64,000 bases of DNA from positions 310,001 through 374,000 of the forward strand of contig NZ_NXGX01000004.1 in NCBI RefSeq assembly GCF_002844275.1, in the 5' to 3' direction. The DNA is from Thalassospira lohafexi (GTDB lineage: Bacteria; Pseudomonadota; Alphaproteobacteria; Rhodospirillales; Thalassospiraceae). The notes beneath the pieces were generated by a model. It had not been told where the DNA came from. It saw only the letters and a program-made list of their open reading frames with translations, and did no database searches. The translations under genes and the position numbers were made by a program. Positions 34,166-43,302 of the stretch are shown piece after piece (within the stretch, counting starts at the first letter, position 1; every line of letters begins with the position of its first letter).

Positions 34166-35993
34166 TTTTGTCGGGTCCTTCTTTCGGGGCAGGTTCGATT
34201 TTACAGACTCTACCCATAACGCCGCAGATATCACGTGCAAAACGATCCATGGTGAAATCGGTTTGGCACATCAGGCGCGCGGCCTGTGCCATGGCATGTG
34301 TTTGGTCGGGGCTGTTGATGGCCTGCTTGATGGTGTGTGCTAATTTATCAGGGTCATCGGGCTGACATAAGCGCCCGGTTTCACCATCACGGACAAATTC
34401 GGGCAGGGTGGCGATGTTGCTGGTGATCACCGGTACACCGGCGGCCATGGCCTCCAGCACAGCAAGCGGCTGGGCTTCGTTGGGATAATTGCTGGGAAAG
34501 ACAAACAGGTCGGTGGTTTCAAACAATCCCATGCGCTGATCCGCATTGACTGCCCCGTGATAGGTCGCGATGTGCGCAATCCCATGTTCGGACAGAAGGT
34601 GCTTGAGTTTCTGTGAGGTGATGTCGCCCGGCGCACCGGCAATGTCGAGTGTCACCGCAACACCGTCTTTGATCAGTCGTGCGGTTGCTTTGAGCAGGGT
34701 TTCTATGCCCTTGGCGCGGAACAGGTTAGAGAGATACAGCAGTCTGACCGGTTGGTGTGCCGTCCACTTTGTGGTGCCTTGGGGCGCAAAGGCGCGAGTG
34801 GGTAGGGCGTTTGGGATGATGACTTTGGTGCAGGGCAGGCTGTCAACTTCATCCATCAATCTTGAGCCGAGCACAATCGCGGTTTGATTGGCGAAAACCA
34901 ACCGTTGCAGTCGGGCAACCCCTCGGTTTTGACGCATTGTCGCCAAGCCCCGCCCGTGCAGATGCAAGATCGCCGGAACGCCAAACAACTTGGCCAGCAG
35001 GACATAAAGACAATCGCGGTAAAAGGCGGCCCCGTTGGGCGCAAAGCAGATGTAAAATGCCTTGGCGCGGGGCAGGTGAAAGCCCAGTTTAACCAGAAGC
35101 CACAGGGCAATGGCGACTTTGCGCAGAGAGAATTTGGCAATGTCGCCAAGCTCTTTGCCAAATCGCATTTCAAGGACGGTTAAGTCCGTGCAACGCGCAA
35201 GTGCGTCAACCGCATGCAGGTTCATCGCTGCGGCACCATGCATCGGCGGGGGCAATTGCACCATGGCAATGCATTTTGGTTTAGCGACCCGTTCTGAAAA
35301 TGGCAGAGCGGCGATTTTATCGCGATAGCGTGCCAGCACCTGATCATGGGTCTGGTGATAGATCTCTGGTTTGATTTGGGCAAAGAAGCGGTTTTGCGGG
35401 GCAAGGTTGCGGTCAACGATCTTGGCGCGCAACTGGATCATTTTTGCCCCGGCTGAGGTCACGGCCCGCAGATAAAAATCAAGATCAATGCAACAGGCAA
35501 GATCAGGATCATATCCACCGGCACGCTGCCAAACTGATTTATCAAACGCCAGTGTTGAATGGTGCAGCGGGTTGCTGCGATAAAGGCGTTTGGCGGAAAT
35601 ATGTCGATGGGGCATCGGCCAGAGCCAAGGTCGATCAGATGTGGCGCGGCCAAAGAGCAAGCAGTCAGGATTTGCGATAAGAAACGCTGTTTGCGCGGCC
35701 AGCCTATTGGGTCGGGAAAGGTCGTCGACATCCTGAATGGCGATCAGATCGGTTGGGGCGGCTTTGATGGCTATATTAAGTGCCGCACCCCGTCCAATTT
35801 TACCGGGCGTGATCAGGGTGAAACGCGGGTCTTGCGCAAGATATTCCGGCAATTGCACTGGATGTTTCGAGCCATCATCAACGATTACCGCAAAGTCTTG
35901 GTCGCGTGAGGTCGCGGCAAGGTTTTCAAAAAAACGATCACGAAAACAGTCGCCATCGCGGATGGTGGTGATGACGGTGATGGCATCAGACAT
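34155..35993 (-). CDS. Fused GT2-GT4 glycosyltransferase
   Basis: The 612-residue protein joins two catalytic domains. Residues about 1-240 are a GT2 (GT-A) domain with 'VITTIRDGDCFRDRFF', 'VIVDDGS' and the acidic 'IQDVDDLSRP' that places the metal-binding residues. Residues about 250-600 are a GT4 (GT-B) domain with 'HLHGRGL' and the EX7E motif in 'EAQPLAVLEAMAAGVPVITSN'. Each half would add one sugar to the repeat unit. The chosen ATG at 35993 overlaps the previous gene's stop by eight bases. A frameshift or assembly joining of two genes is unlikely because the frame is continuous and both domains are complete. Confidence 0.85.
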   Translation of the reverse strand: MSDAITVITTIRDGDCFRDRFFENLAATSRDQDFAVIVDDGSKHPVQLPEYLAQDPRFTLITPGKIGRGAALNIAIKAAPTDLIAIQDVDDLSRPNRLAAQTAFLIANPDCLLFGRATSDRPWLWPMPHRHISAKRLYRSNPLHHSTLAFDKSVWQRAGGYDPDLACCIDLDFYLRAVTSAGAKMIQLRAKIVDRNLAPQNRFFAQIKPEIYHQTHDQVLARYRDKIAALPFSERVAKPKCIAMVQLPPPMHGAAAMNLHAVDALARCTDLTVLEMRFGKELGDIAKFSLRKVAIALWLLVKLGFHLPRAKAFYICFAPNGAAFYRDCLYVLLAKLFGVPAILHLHGRGLATMRQNRGVARLQRLVFANQTAIVLGSRLMDEVDSLPCTKVIIPNALPTRAFAPQGTTKWTAHQPVRLLYLSNLFRAKGIETLLKATARLIKDGVAVTLDIAGAPGDITSQKLKHLLSEHGIAHIATYHGAVNADQRMGLFETTDLFVFPSNYPNEAQPLAVLEAMAAGVPVITSNIATLPEFVRDGETGRLCQPDDPDKLAHTIKQAINSPDQTHAMAQAARLMCQTDFTMDRFARDICGVMGRVCKIEPAPKEGPDKNDP

Positions 35994-37470
35994 CGTCGGT
36001 CCCCCAGCATATGCGCAATGTGGCGTGATCGGTGTGGGGCGCGACAACCCTGCGGGCCGAGCCTGCAGCAGTGAAATGGTTTGTCTCATCTATGACGAGG
36101 TTACGATCTTCATGGAATGAGATGCCCAAATCCGGGGCGTGAAGCTGCTGTTTTGTGGTCTGGACCAGTTTTACGTCGTGATGTACCAGCAGTCGAAGCA
36201 GATCGCATTTGGTGGCGATCTTGTCCGTGATGGTGATTTGGGTGTCTTCAAACGTGATGGTGCGTTCTCCTGAAACTCCGGCCAGTTTGAAATTAATTCG
36301 GACGGTGTTTTTGATTCTGGATGCTTTGCGAATTTGCGCGAAATACTTGCCGTCCGAGGTCGCCGGGAGCGGGATGGAGGCCGGGCCATACAGGCTAGTT
36401 GCATCTTCTTCGCCGCCGGTTGGCGCGAACAGCAAGGTCGTGGTGGTGCCTGAGCCAGTCAGGACAACCGGGCAGGGGGTAAGATCGAAACTGCGTTTGC
36501 CGCCAAGACACATCTGCGCCTGATAGGTGGCGTTTGAAAAGATTGCGATGGGTGTCGCTTTTAAGTTTGGTGCCGTTGGCTGAGGTCTTGGCTCTGTTGG
36601 GCTGGTCGCAATCTTCAAAAGCCAATAGCCGGCAAAGGCGAGATAATCATCATGGCGGTTATAGCTGTACCAGCCCGGTGTCGCCGGGTTGGCAGGACCC
36701 GGATCAGATGACAGGTCAGCGGGGAAAAGCAGGTTAAGCGGGATTGTTCCTGTCATCAAAGCAGCCGTTTCAAGCCGAAACAAGATGGCGTCGGCTTGGG
36801 TCTGAAATCCGTGTTTGGTAAGGGCGTATAGCGCACAGACTGCGCCAAAACTTTGCCCGGCCCCGCGCCCCAGAAGGTTTGCATAGCCATGATCCCCGGA
36901 GAGCTCGGCAATTAGCGCGGTTGCCTTGGCGGCAATGATGCGGTGGGCAGCCTCGGGGCTGTCACTCAGAAGGGCGGCGCAAAAGGCATGATATTGACCG
37001 GAAAAACAGGTCGGTCGATCCCAGAAAAGCGGGGCGCGCCAATAGCGCAGGCGGATGAAGGCCCAATGTAGCCAGTTGATGAGTTTCCGGTTTTTGCCGA
37101 TGCTATTGATCATGCCAAGCACCTGCCAATTGGCAACGTCTGGCGATTGGGTGGGGGCGGTGCGCAGAATGGCGTTAAGACGTTTGTCACAAAGGCCCGA
37201 TATTTTCCGGAGGCCATGCTCGATAAATTCGCGGTGGTAGCGCGGGGTTTGCTGTTCGGCTTCAAGGGCGGATAACGCGGCTTCGATCTGAGGGGCGTAA
37301 AGTGCTGGGTCCAGTTGCGCCCAAAGGGCGGCGGCGAAGGCGGGGGCGTAAAAACTGTGTTGCTCGAACGTGCCATCGGGTTGTTGGCGTTCGGCAAGCT
37401 GATCGGCAATCAGCCTTGCAAGACGGTGGCTGCGTTTGGCCATGCTGGTGCGTGTTACAGGAAGCGACAT
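35986..37470 (-). CDS. Alpha-toroid plus beta-sandwich protein (lyase-like), unknown function
   Basis: The 494-residue protein starts at the ATG at 37470, next to a G-rich ribosome-binding site and overlapping the preceding stop by 16 bases. The N-terminal half, about 5-275, is a series of helical hairpins ('QQPDGTFEQHSFYAPAFAAA', 'LGRGAGQSFGAVCALYAL', 'HDDYLAFAGYWLLKI'), like an alpha/alpha toroid. The C-terminal half, about 295-490, is beta-rich. This order resembles heparinase II/III and alginate lyase families, but no signal peptide is present and I cannot place a catalytic Tyr/His set with confidence. It is cotranscribed with transferases and a flippase, so it may modify or trim the glycan. 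This is an inference. Confidence 0.72.
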   Translation of the reverse strand: MSLPVTRTSMAKRSHRLARLIADQLAERQQPDGTFEQHSFYAPAFAAALWAQLDPALYAPQIEAALSALEAEQQTPRYHREFIEHGLRKISGLCDKRLNAILRTAPTQSPDVANWQVLGMINSIGKNRKLINWLHWAFIRLRYWRAPLFWDRPTCFSGQYHAFCAALLSDSPEAAHRIIAAKATALIAELSGDHGYANLLGRGAGQSFGAVCALYALTKHGFQTQADAILFRLETAALMTGTIPLNLLFPADLSSDPGPANPATPGWYSYNRHDDYLAFAGYWLLKIATSPTEPRPQPTAPNLKATPIAIFSNATYQAQMCLGGKRSFDLTPCPVVLTGSGTTTTLLFAPTGGEEDATSLYGPASIPLPATSDGKYFAQIRKASRIKNTVRINFKLAGVSGERTITFEDTQITITDKIATKCDLLRLLVHHDVKLVQTTKQQLHAPDLGISFHEDRNLVIDETNHFTAAGSARRVVAPHTDHATLRICWGTDDV

Positions 37471-38207
37471 GTCACCCCCAGCGACAGGGTTTGACCCGTC
37501 AAAACAGTGTTGAGCGGCACCGCCTGAATTTCCGGACAGTGCCGCCCCAACCGTTCGCGCAATCGCCAGAGCATTTTTTGACCGCCGGGCATGTCCCACA
37601 ACGCGCGGGCCAGTGGATCGGGAGCCGATAGAGTAAAAAACCGGTTAGCCCAACGCAGCCAGACGTGATCGACGGGGTTTATCGGCAACAACCGTGCATG
37701 GATAATCCAGTGATCACCGCGGTCACGCAAATACAGATACGGGGCAAAGCGACCCGCACCGTCAAACGTATCGAGCGTGATGATGATCTCACGGCCATCT
37801 GTGCCAACGAGGCGGACGTCGGGCGCCTGATTTAGTGGGAAAAGACGATACTTGTCAGTGTCGCGATGCTGGTAGGTTTTTCCGGCGATTACGCCGTGAG
37901 CAATGTCATGCTTGTCAAACACCATGCGCAAAACGGCGTCTTGTAACGGGGCGTCGTCAAATGCGGTGACTTGGGCGTGGGCGACAATCGATGTTTGATT
38001 GGTCTGGGTTGTTTGTAGAGTGGCCTGCCAGCGTCCTTGCGATAGGTGCCAAGTGCCATCGGTATGCGTGGCATTGCGCGGTGTATCGGTCAGGGTGGCG
38101 AAGGAATGGCGATCCGAAAATTCGATACCCCATTTGCCAAACGTGATGGCACCAAACTGGCCGGATATCAGACGGTGATTGCGGATATCTGTTTGAAGCT
38201 GGGTCAT
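37455..38207 (-). CDS. Polysaccharide-locus protein of unknown function (beta-rich)
   Basis: The 250-residue protein begins at the ATG at 38207, in an ATGA overlap with the flippase-like stop. The composition is beta-rich with few helices until the C-terminus, with motifs 'GKWGIEFSDRHSFATL', 'DGREIIITLDTFDGAGRF' and 'DRGDHWIIHARLLPINP'. There is no signal peptide or membrane segment. I do not recognise the family. Tight coupling with the flippase-like gene and the toroid protein gene places it in glycan assembly or modification. Confidence 0.7.
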   Translation of the reverse strand: MTQLQTDIRNHRLISGQFGAITFGKWGIEFSDRHSFATLTDTPRNATHTDGTWHLSQGRWQATLQTTQTNQTSIVAHAQVTAFDDAPLQDAVLRMVFDKHDIAHGVIAGKTYQHRDTDKYRLFPLNQAPDVRLVGTDGREIIITLDTFDGAGRFAPYLYLRDRGDHWIIHARLLPINPVDHVWLRWANRFFTLSAPDPLARALWDMPGGQKMLWRLRERLGRHCPEIQAVPLNTVLTGQTLSLGVTCRFL

Positions 38208-39358
38208 GATGGCACCACCCGCCGCAAGTATTTCAGCCCACTGACATAAAGTAGTGAAAGGACAAAAGCCAAACGGAGTTGCATCAAGATAAGGATATCG
38301 CTTGGTTCTGCCGGTGCCGGGAAGAGGGCCGCGCTTACGATCATGCCGCACAGGCACAGCCAGCCGACCCACATGGCAGAGGGGTGTTCCTGTAATATTA
38401 AAATCTGCCGACTGAGCAAAGCCAGCAGGATCGGCCAAAGCGCGCCAGTTTGAAGAAGGGGGATGAGCGCGTCGCTTGGTTTAGCATAGATCAGCGCGGC
38501 AACGCCATCGGGCCATATCCACAGGACCAAACTTGCCGCCGCCATTGGTACGATCAGCCAGACATCCCGAAGATGTCCGGGTTGCTGTTTGGCAAAGAGT
38601 GCACCGGAAATGGCGGCTAAAAATGCGGCACAGATCAGGAAAATGCGCTGGGCGAGAAACAGCGTGGTGTCGGAACCCAGCAAGACAAAATCGAGATTGG
38701 GTAAAACGCCAGCAAGCAGGGTAAAGCCGATCATGCCAAAGGCCGTGGGTCGGGATGGGGCGGTTATGCCCAGTGGTGCTGTTTGTTGATCCGTTGCGCG
38801 ATTGAACACAAAAAGCGTGGCAGCGATAAAGCTTGTGATGGATATTGCCGGGGCAACGGCAAACAGCAAATCGGGGTTACTGGCATGTGCCGCCCATGCC
38901 GCCATTCCGATCCCTGCCATCTGGGCAATCAACGCAATTATACTGATCCGGGAAAATTCGGTGCGGGCGGAGATGATCCAGTCTGGTGACAAGGCTGCCG
39001 TGATGGGCATTATCAACAGCGGCCAGTACTGGGTCAGGGTATCGGTACCCGTTTCAACGGCGATCCAGAGGATGGCACCCAGGGCAATCATCGCCCGCAA
39101 GACAACACAGGCGATGGCCCACCTAAGTTTTCCGGCTTGCTGTAATCGGATCAAAAGCGGGCCGGTTCCAGCCTGTGCGGCGGTCACACCAAGCCCGACC
39201 ATGGCCAGCATCGCGAAATAATCACCAAGCTGGTTGGCTGCAAACCCATGGCCAAGGATCAAAAGAATGATCATGCCGCCCGCGCGTGCGGTCAGATTGG
39301 CGGCAATCAGCCACAGCGGATACAAAAGCGGATAGAGGCTGTGCGCGATCCTATCCAT
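38204..39358 (-). CDS. Wzx-like polysaccharide flippase (membrane protein)
   Basis: The 384-residue protein has an estimated 10-12 hydrophobic helices and begins with the 'ARAGGMIILLILGHGFAANQLGDYF' type of start typical of MATE-like O-unit flippases of the Wzx/PST family. Similarity is by topology and N-terminal pattern only. It would transfer a lipid-linked repeat unit from the cytoplasmic to the periplasmic face. Its start overlaps the stop of the upstream glycosyltransferase gene by eight bases. Confidence 0.78.
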   Translation of the reverse strand: MDRIAHSLYPLLYPLWLIAANLTARAGGMIILLILGHGFAANQLGDYFAMLAMVGLGVTAAQAGTGPLLIRLQQAGKLRWAIACVVLRAMIALGAILWIAVETGTDTLTQYWPLLIMPITAALSPDWIISARTEFSRISIIALIAQMAGIGMAAWAAHASNPDLLFAVAPAISITSFIAATLFVFNRATDQQTAPLGITAPSRPTAFGMIGFTLLAGVLPNLDFVLLGSDTTLFLAQRIFLICAAFLAAISGALFAKQQPGHLRDVWLIVPMAAASLVLWIWPDGVAALIYAKPSDALIPLLQTGALWPILLALLSRQILILQEHPSAMWVGWLCLCGMIVSAALFPAPAEPSDILILMQLRLAFVLSLLYVSGLKYLRRVVPS

Positions 39359-40565
39359 GGCGGGTCAGCAGTGTGTCATAGGCCATCTCGACCCGGTTGC
39401 CATAACCGGTTTCAAGCATGTTTTTGATCTGGCTGCGAGCGGCTTGGGCGATGTTTCGTCGCATCGCGGGGGTGGTGATCAGGGCCGAGACGGCGGTGGC
39501 CAATGCCCCCGGATTGCGCGGCGGTACAATCAGGCCGCTTTGCTGGTTGATCACCGGGCTTCCGGCATCAAAGGTGGTGACGACGGCACAGCCTGCGGCC
39601 ATGGCTTCAAGGGTTGCCAAACTGCTGCCTTCTGACAGGCTGGGAAAGACAAAAATATTCGCACCGAGCAAATGTTGGGCAACCTCGTCTGAGGACCGCC
39701 GCCCAAGCCAGTCACAGCCATCAGGAAGGTCTTTGACCAACGCCTGTGCGCAGGGCTGGACCGGACCAATAAGGGTCAAACTGATCCGCCCCCGAAACTC
39801 TGCGTGCAATGCCCGCCATGCGTCCAGCAACGCCGCGATGCCTTTGGCGATGGAAATATTGCCAACATACAGCAGCCGGACAGTCGCATCCGGTTGCGTA
39901 GGACGTTCCTGATTAACAAGCGTCTGACAAAGGGGCGACATAAAGGGGATATGAAAGATTTTATCGGGGGAGATGCCGCACTTCAAAAGCCCGTCGATGA
40001 CTGCATCGGACGGGGCAAAAACCGCATCAGAAAAATGAGCCTCGGCAACCCGGCGACGTGCAAGAACCCCGGAAATCTCGCGATATGTGCGGCCATGAGC
40101 TTGATATTCAATGGCAAGCTGTTGCGCGCGGATCGGAGCCAGTTGGCCGGTGACATCGGAAATCGTGATCATACCGTTTTTTTTGGCACGCCGCATGGCA
40201 GGCAGACTGTAATTACCCTGGCCGTGCAGGATGGTTGCGCGCGGAAGATGTGATGCTGCCATCAGGGATAGGGGAATGTCGGAATACAGGTTATGAGCCG
40301 GCAGACGCAGTTTTCGCGCCGCTGTGCCCAAAAGATCGGGGATGAGATGCCGTCCGGGAATATCGGATAAAACCGGGTCAAGCTTACGGCCGGGCGGACG
40401 TATGATGCCTTGTCCGTCATGGCGCCAGAAACTATCCCATCGGGTCAGTCGGTTGTTTTGGGCCAGATGGGTGGCAAGAACGGCAAACTGATCGACCCGG
40501 CCGATCATCCAGATATCGGGGTCGGTGCGGCGGTGGCGTTGAACCGGTTTTGGGGCGTTTATCAT
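39351..40565 (-). CDS. GT4-family glycosyltransferase
   Basis: The 404-residue GT-B protein has 'LLYVGNISIAKGIAALLDA', 'VFPSLSEGSSLATLEAMAAG' with the EX7E motif, and 'GLIVPPRNPGALATAV', the standard GT4 donor-site arrangement. An N-terminal acceptor domain contains 'ATILHGQGNYSLPAMRRAK'. The ATG at 40565 overlaps the preceding stop in an ATGA junction. The sugar transferred is unknown. Confidence 0.9.
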   Translation of the reverse strand: MINAPKPVQRHRRTDPDIWMIGRVDQFAVLATHLAQNNRLTRWDSFWRHDGQGIIRPPGRKLDPVLSDIPGRHLIPDLLGTAARKLRLPAHNLYSDIPLSLMAASHLPRATILHGQGNYSLPAMRRAKKNGMITISDVTGQLAPIRAQQLAIEYQAHGRTYREISGVLARRRVAEAHFSDAVFAPSDAVIDGLLKCGISPDKIFHIPFMSPLCQTLVNQERPTQPDATVRLLYVGNISIAKGIAALLDAWRALHAEFRGRISLTLIGPVQPCAQALVKDLPDGCDWLGRRSSDEVAQHLLGANIFVFPSLSEGSSLATLEAMAAGCAVVTTFDAGSPVINQQSGLIVPPRNPGALATAVSALITTPAMRRNIAQAARSQIKNMLETGYGNRVEMAYDTLLTRHG

Positions 40566-41671
40566 GCCGCATCTCGCGACCGGCTTCGTGCGGCAAGGGC
40601 GGCCTGCCAGATCGAGCGTGCGTGATGGTCGGCTGTATTGGTGGCAATGCAGGCCGATTGTGTGGCGCGTATCTGATCCCATTTTCCCGGATTGGTGAGT
40701 AATTCCTCGCAGGCTGTAGCCCAATTTGAGGCGGTGTCGGGTGGAAGGATTTGCTCAGATGCCAACACATCCGGCGCACAGCCGACCGCGTCGCTGGCAA
40801 GGACGAGGGCACCACATGAAACCGCCTCGATCACGCCAACGCCGTAAGCATCATTGTGGCTGGAGAACAGGCATATTTTTGCCTGTGTCAGGAAACCGGG
40901 CAAGCGTTCTGGCGGTAATAGCGGGTGAGTGTCGGTGATGCCCGACAACCCGTATTCTGCGACCTTTCGTTTGACCTTTGAGATATTAAGCGCGCCGATA
41001 ATTCCGATCTTTGTAATCGCCTTCCTGACTTTGAGCATCCGGGCTATTTGAAGGAATGTGTCAAAGCCCTTTGCGGTGGTCGTGCGCCCGCACCACAGAA
41101 TGTCAAACCGGCGGTGGTTAAAATCAGGGGTGGCTTTTGGCGGGGCAAAGGATGTTGGGATCGAGCTAACCGTGATCTGGTCCGGGGGGACGCCAAATGT
41201 TTCAAACCAGTCTTTGCCACGGGAACTGGCGGCGATAAAACCGCTGGCTTGTTTGATCATATTTTGGCGCAGGGCCCGCCGAACCCTGTTGTCATAGGCG
41301 GCATCGGATCCCAGCCAGCCGTCAAACAACACAACGGTTGGTATGGCGCGCTTTTTGGCCCAGCGTTGCGCACGCCACATGGTCGGGCCAAAGCCCGACA
41401 GGATCAGAACATCCGGGGCGGTGCGGGCAAGTTCGCGCGTCAGGCCAAAGTTAAACGAAAGCCTGCGGTTTTCACCAAGCGGGATGCGAAGTGCCGACAG
41501 GGAACAGCAGCAAAAGGGGGCGCCTTGTCGCGCCCAAATGTGTTGGGTTTCGTCGAGGTCCGTAAAGATAACATGGGATGTTCCGCCAACCGATTTGGCA
41601 TGTTCCGTGACAAGGCCAAAAGCCGCCCGACGGTAAGGGGGGACAAGGTTGGTCAGAAGCGCAATCTTCAC
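40562..41671 (-). CDS. GT4-family glycosyltransferase
   Basis: The 369-residue GT-B protein shows 'KIALLTNLVPPYRRAAFGL' at its start, 'DILWCGRTTTAKGFDTFL' and 'DAYGVGVIEAVSCGALVLAS', where Asp replaces the first Glu of EX7E. The start is uncertain: GTG at 41671 fits the family N-terminus; a TTG at 41713 would add 14 residues. It is the first gene of a tightly overlapping minus-strand operon of seven genes reaching down to the MmcQ gene. Confidence 0.87.
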   Translation of the reverse strand: MKIALLTNLVPPYRRAAFGLVTEHAKSVGGTSHVIFTDLDETQHIWARQGAPFCCCSLSALRIPLGENRRLSFNFGLTRELARTAPDVLILSGFGPTMWRAQRWAKKRAIPTVVLFDGWLGSDAAYDNRVRRALRQNMIKQASGFIAASSRGKDWFETFGVPPDQITVSSIPTSFAPPKATPDFNHRRFDILWCGRTTTAKGFDTFLQIARMLKVRKAITKIGIIGALNISKVKRKVAEYGLSGITDTHPLLPPERLPGFLTQAKICLFSSHNDAYGVGVIEAVSCGALVLASDAVGCAPDVLASEQILPPDTASNWATACEELLTNPGKWDQIRATQSACIATNTADHHARSIWQAALAARSRSRDAA

Positions 41672-41817
41672 CGAACTCTTTACCCCAAGATGCTGATGTT
41701 GCTGACAACTCAATCATAAGTTATTATCCATATCAATGATTTAAACGCAGAATTTGGGACAGGTTCGCGGTCCGGATAGAACGATAAAAACGCATCCGGG
41801 TGTCACAGGGGTGGTGA
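41672..41817. promoter_or_regulatory. Divergent promoter region of the polysaccharide locus
   Basis: This 146-nt gap separates the minus-strand transferase operon from the plus-strand WecG-like operon. It is AT-rich around 41715-41755 and must hold both promoters. I see no dyad strong enough to call an operator. Confidence 0.4.
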
Positions 41818-43302
41818 ATGGTATTGGCGACGTCGGCGTTCTTTGGCCTCAAGCTTGACCTGCGCGCACAGGAAACACTGTGTGACGATATCTGTGACAG
41901 GTTGAAAAATCGGCCCCAAGACGGATGTTTTCGCCATCAATGCCTGAACGCGGTGAAATTGCCGCAGGCCCAAAAACATGCCGAACTTTACCATGCATTG
42001 CAGAACGCAGATTGCCTGTCGCCGGATGGTATGGGGATCGTTTGGGCGGCGCGTTTGATCGGAATTCCTGTTGGTCAGCGTGTCACGGGGATTGACCTTA
42101 TGACGGCGTTGCTGCCGCGATTTGCGAAGTCTGGTGTGCGTGTTTTCCTGCTTGGGGCCAAGCCCGATGTTGTTGAAACCCTGCGCAACACACTCCCCAT
42201 TTGGTATCCCGGGCTTGTGGTTGCCGGGGCTCATCACGGGTATGAGCCCGATGATGACAAGCTGGCGGAGGTGATCAGGCAAAGCGGTGCGGATGCGCTT
42301 TTTGTCGCCTTGCCCTCACCGCGCAAGGAATTGTTTGTCGATAGCATCGCGCCCCAAACAGGATGCCGTTTTGCCATGGGGGTTGGTGGTGCGTTTGATG
42401 TGTTGGCGGGTGAAGTGCACCGCGCGCCGGTGATCTGGCAAAAATGCGGGCTGGAATTTTTGTGGCGCATTTTGTGTCAGCCGCGCCTGATGATGCCGCG
42501 CTATGTGCGGGGATTGGCGGGGTTTGGTAAATTAATCGTTCCAGCCGTCCTTGGATATCATGCCGACAGGTTGCGTAAATGGGCGTGTGTGATGGTTATG
42601 GCATTGGCTGTTCTGGGCATGGCAATGAGTGGAATTGTTCAAAGCCCGACCGCATCCGCAGCCTCTTTGTCGGGATCAACCAGCCAAATTCCCGCCGCGC
42701 TTAATCAACAAGATACCCGGGCATGGATTGAGCAGCGATTATCAGAAATCACCACCACCGATGATCTTGATGCCATGATCAATGACATTCTGGGCATGCT
42801 GATCGGGCAGGATACAGATACGCAAGGGGCGACTGGGAAAACATTGGCAACGTCGGACTGGGATGCGGTTGATGAGGCGGTCAAGGCGCTTTTGGTGGTG
42901 TTTGAAACCGTTCTTAAAATGTCGGGCGCAAACAGCTTTTTGATCGAAGCGGTCATTGGCGGGGTGATCGGGCATTTGTTTGACATCCACCCCGAACCGG
43001 AACGGTTTGCCAGAATGGTGGACGCGACCAGTCCGGGTTTGAGTGCCCGGATGTTTGGCAACCGAAATACGATCCTGTTTGACAGTGAAATGGTTTCCCG
43101 GCCGAGAATGACCATCCAGCCCGGCACTGAGCCGGTTTCACGCCAAACCACCGCGCCTGATAGATTCAAATTCGCGCAGCCATCACTTTATTTCATTCGC
43201 CCGGTCAATCGTGGCTTTGCTGGGGAAACGTCATCCTGGGGGACTGCGGAGCGCGAAGAAAATATCTTTGATTTCGTCTCGGAGGATGCCAGTCCGCGAT
43301 GA
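41818..43302 (+). CDS. WecG/TagA/CpsF glycosyltransferase with membrane-anchored C-terminal extension
   Basis: The 494-residue protein has a complete GT26 domain at about 5-245: 'CLNAVKLPQAQKHAEL', 'LSPDGMGIVWAARLIG' with the conserved Asp near 70, 'VFLLGAKPDVV', 'GVGGAFDVLAG' and 'HRAPVIWQKCGLEFLWRI'. Such enzymes transfer a ManNAc or ManNAcA-type sugar to a lipid-linked acceptor. A TM segment follows at about 255-273, then some 220 residues with no family I recognise (low complexity, amphipathic helices, then a basic tail). The family normally ends near 245, so this is a fusion or extension. It overlaps the Wzc-like gene by four bases. Confidence 0.88.
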   Translation: MVLATSAFFGLKLDLRAQETLCDDICDRLKNRPQDGCFRHQCLNAVKLPQAQKHAELYHALQNADCLSPDGMGIVWAARLIGIPVGQRVTGIDLMTALLPRFAKSGVRVFLLGAKPDVVETLRNTLPIWYPGLVVAGAHHGYEPDDDKLAEVIRQSGADALFVALPSPRKELFVDSIAPQTGCRFAMGVGGAFDVLAGEVHRAPVIWQKCGLEFLWRILCQPRLMMPRYVRGLAGFGKLIVPAVLGYHADRLRKWACVMVMALAVLGMAMSGIVQSPTASAASLSGSTSQIPAALNQQDTRAWIEQRLSEITTTDDLDAMINDILGMLIGQDTDTQGATGKTLATSDWDAVDEAVKALLVVFETVLKMSGANSFLIEAVIGGVIGHLFDIHPEPERFARMVDATSPGLSARMFGNRNTILFDSEMVSRPRMTIQPGTEPVSRQTTAPDRFKFAQPSLYFIRPVNRGFAGETSSWGTAEREENIFDFVSEDASPR

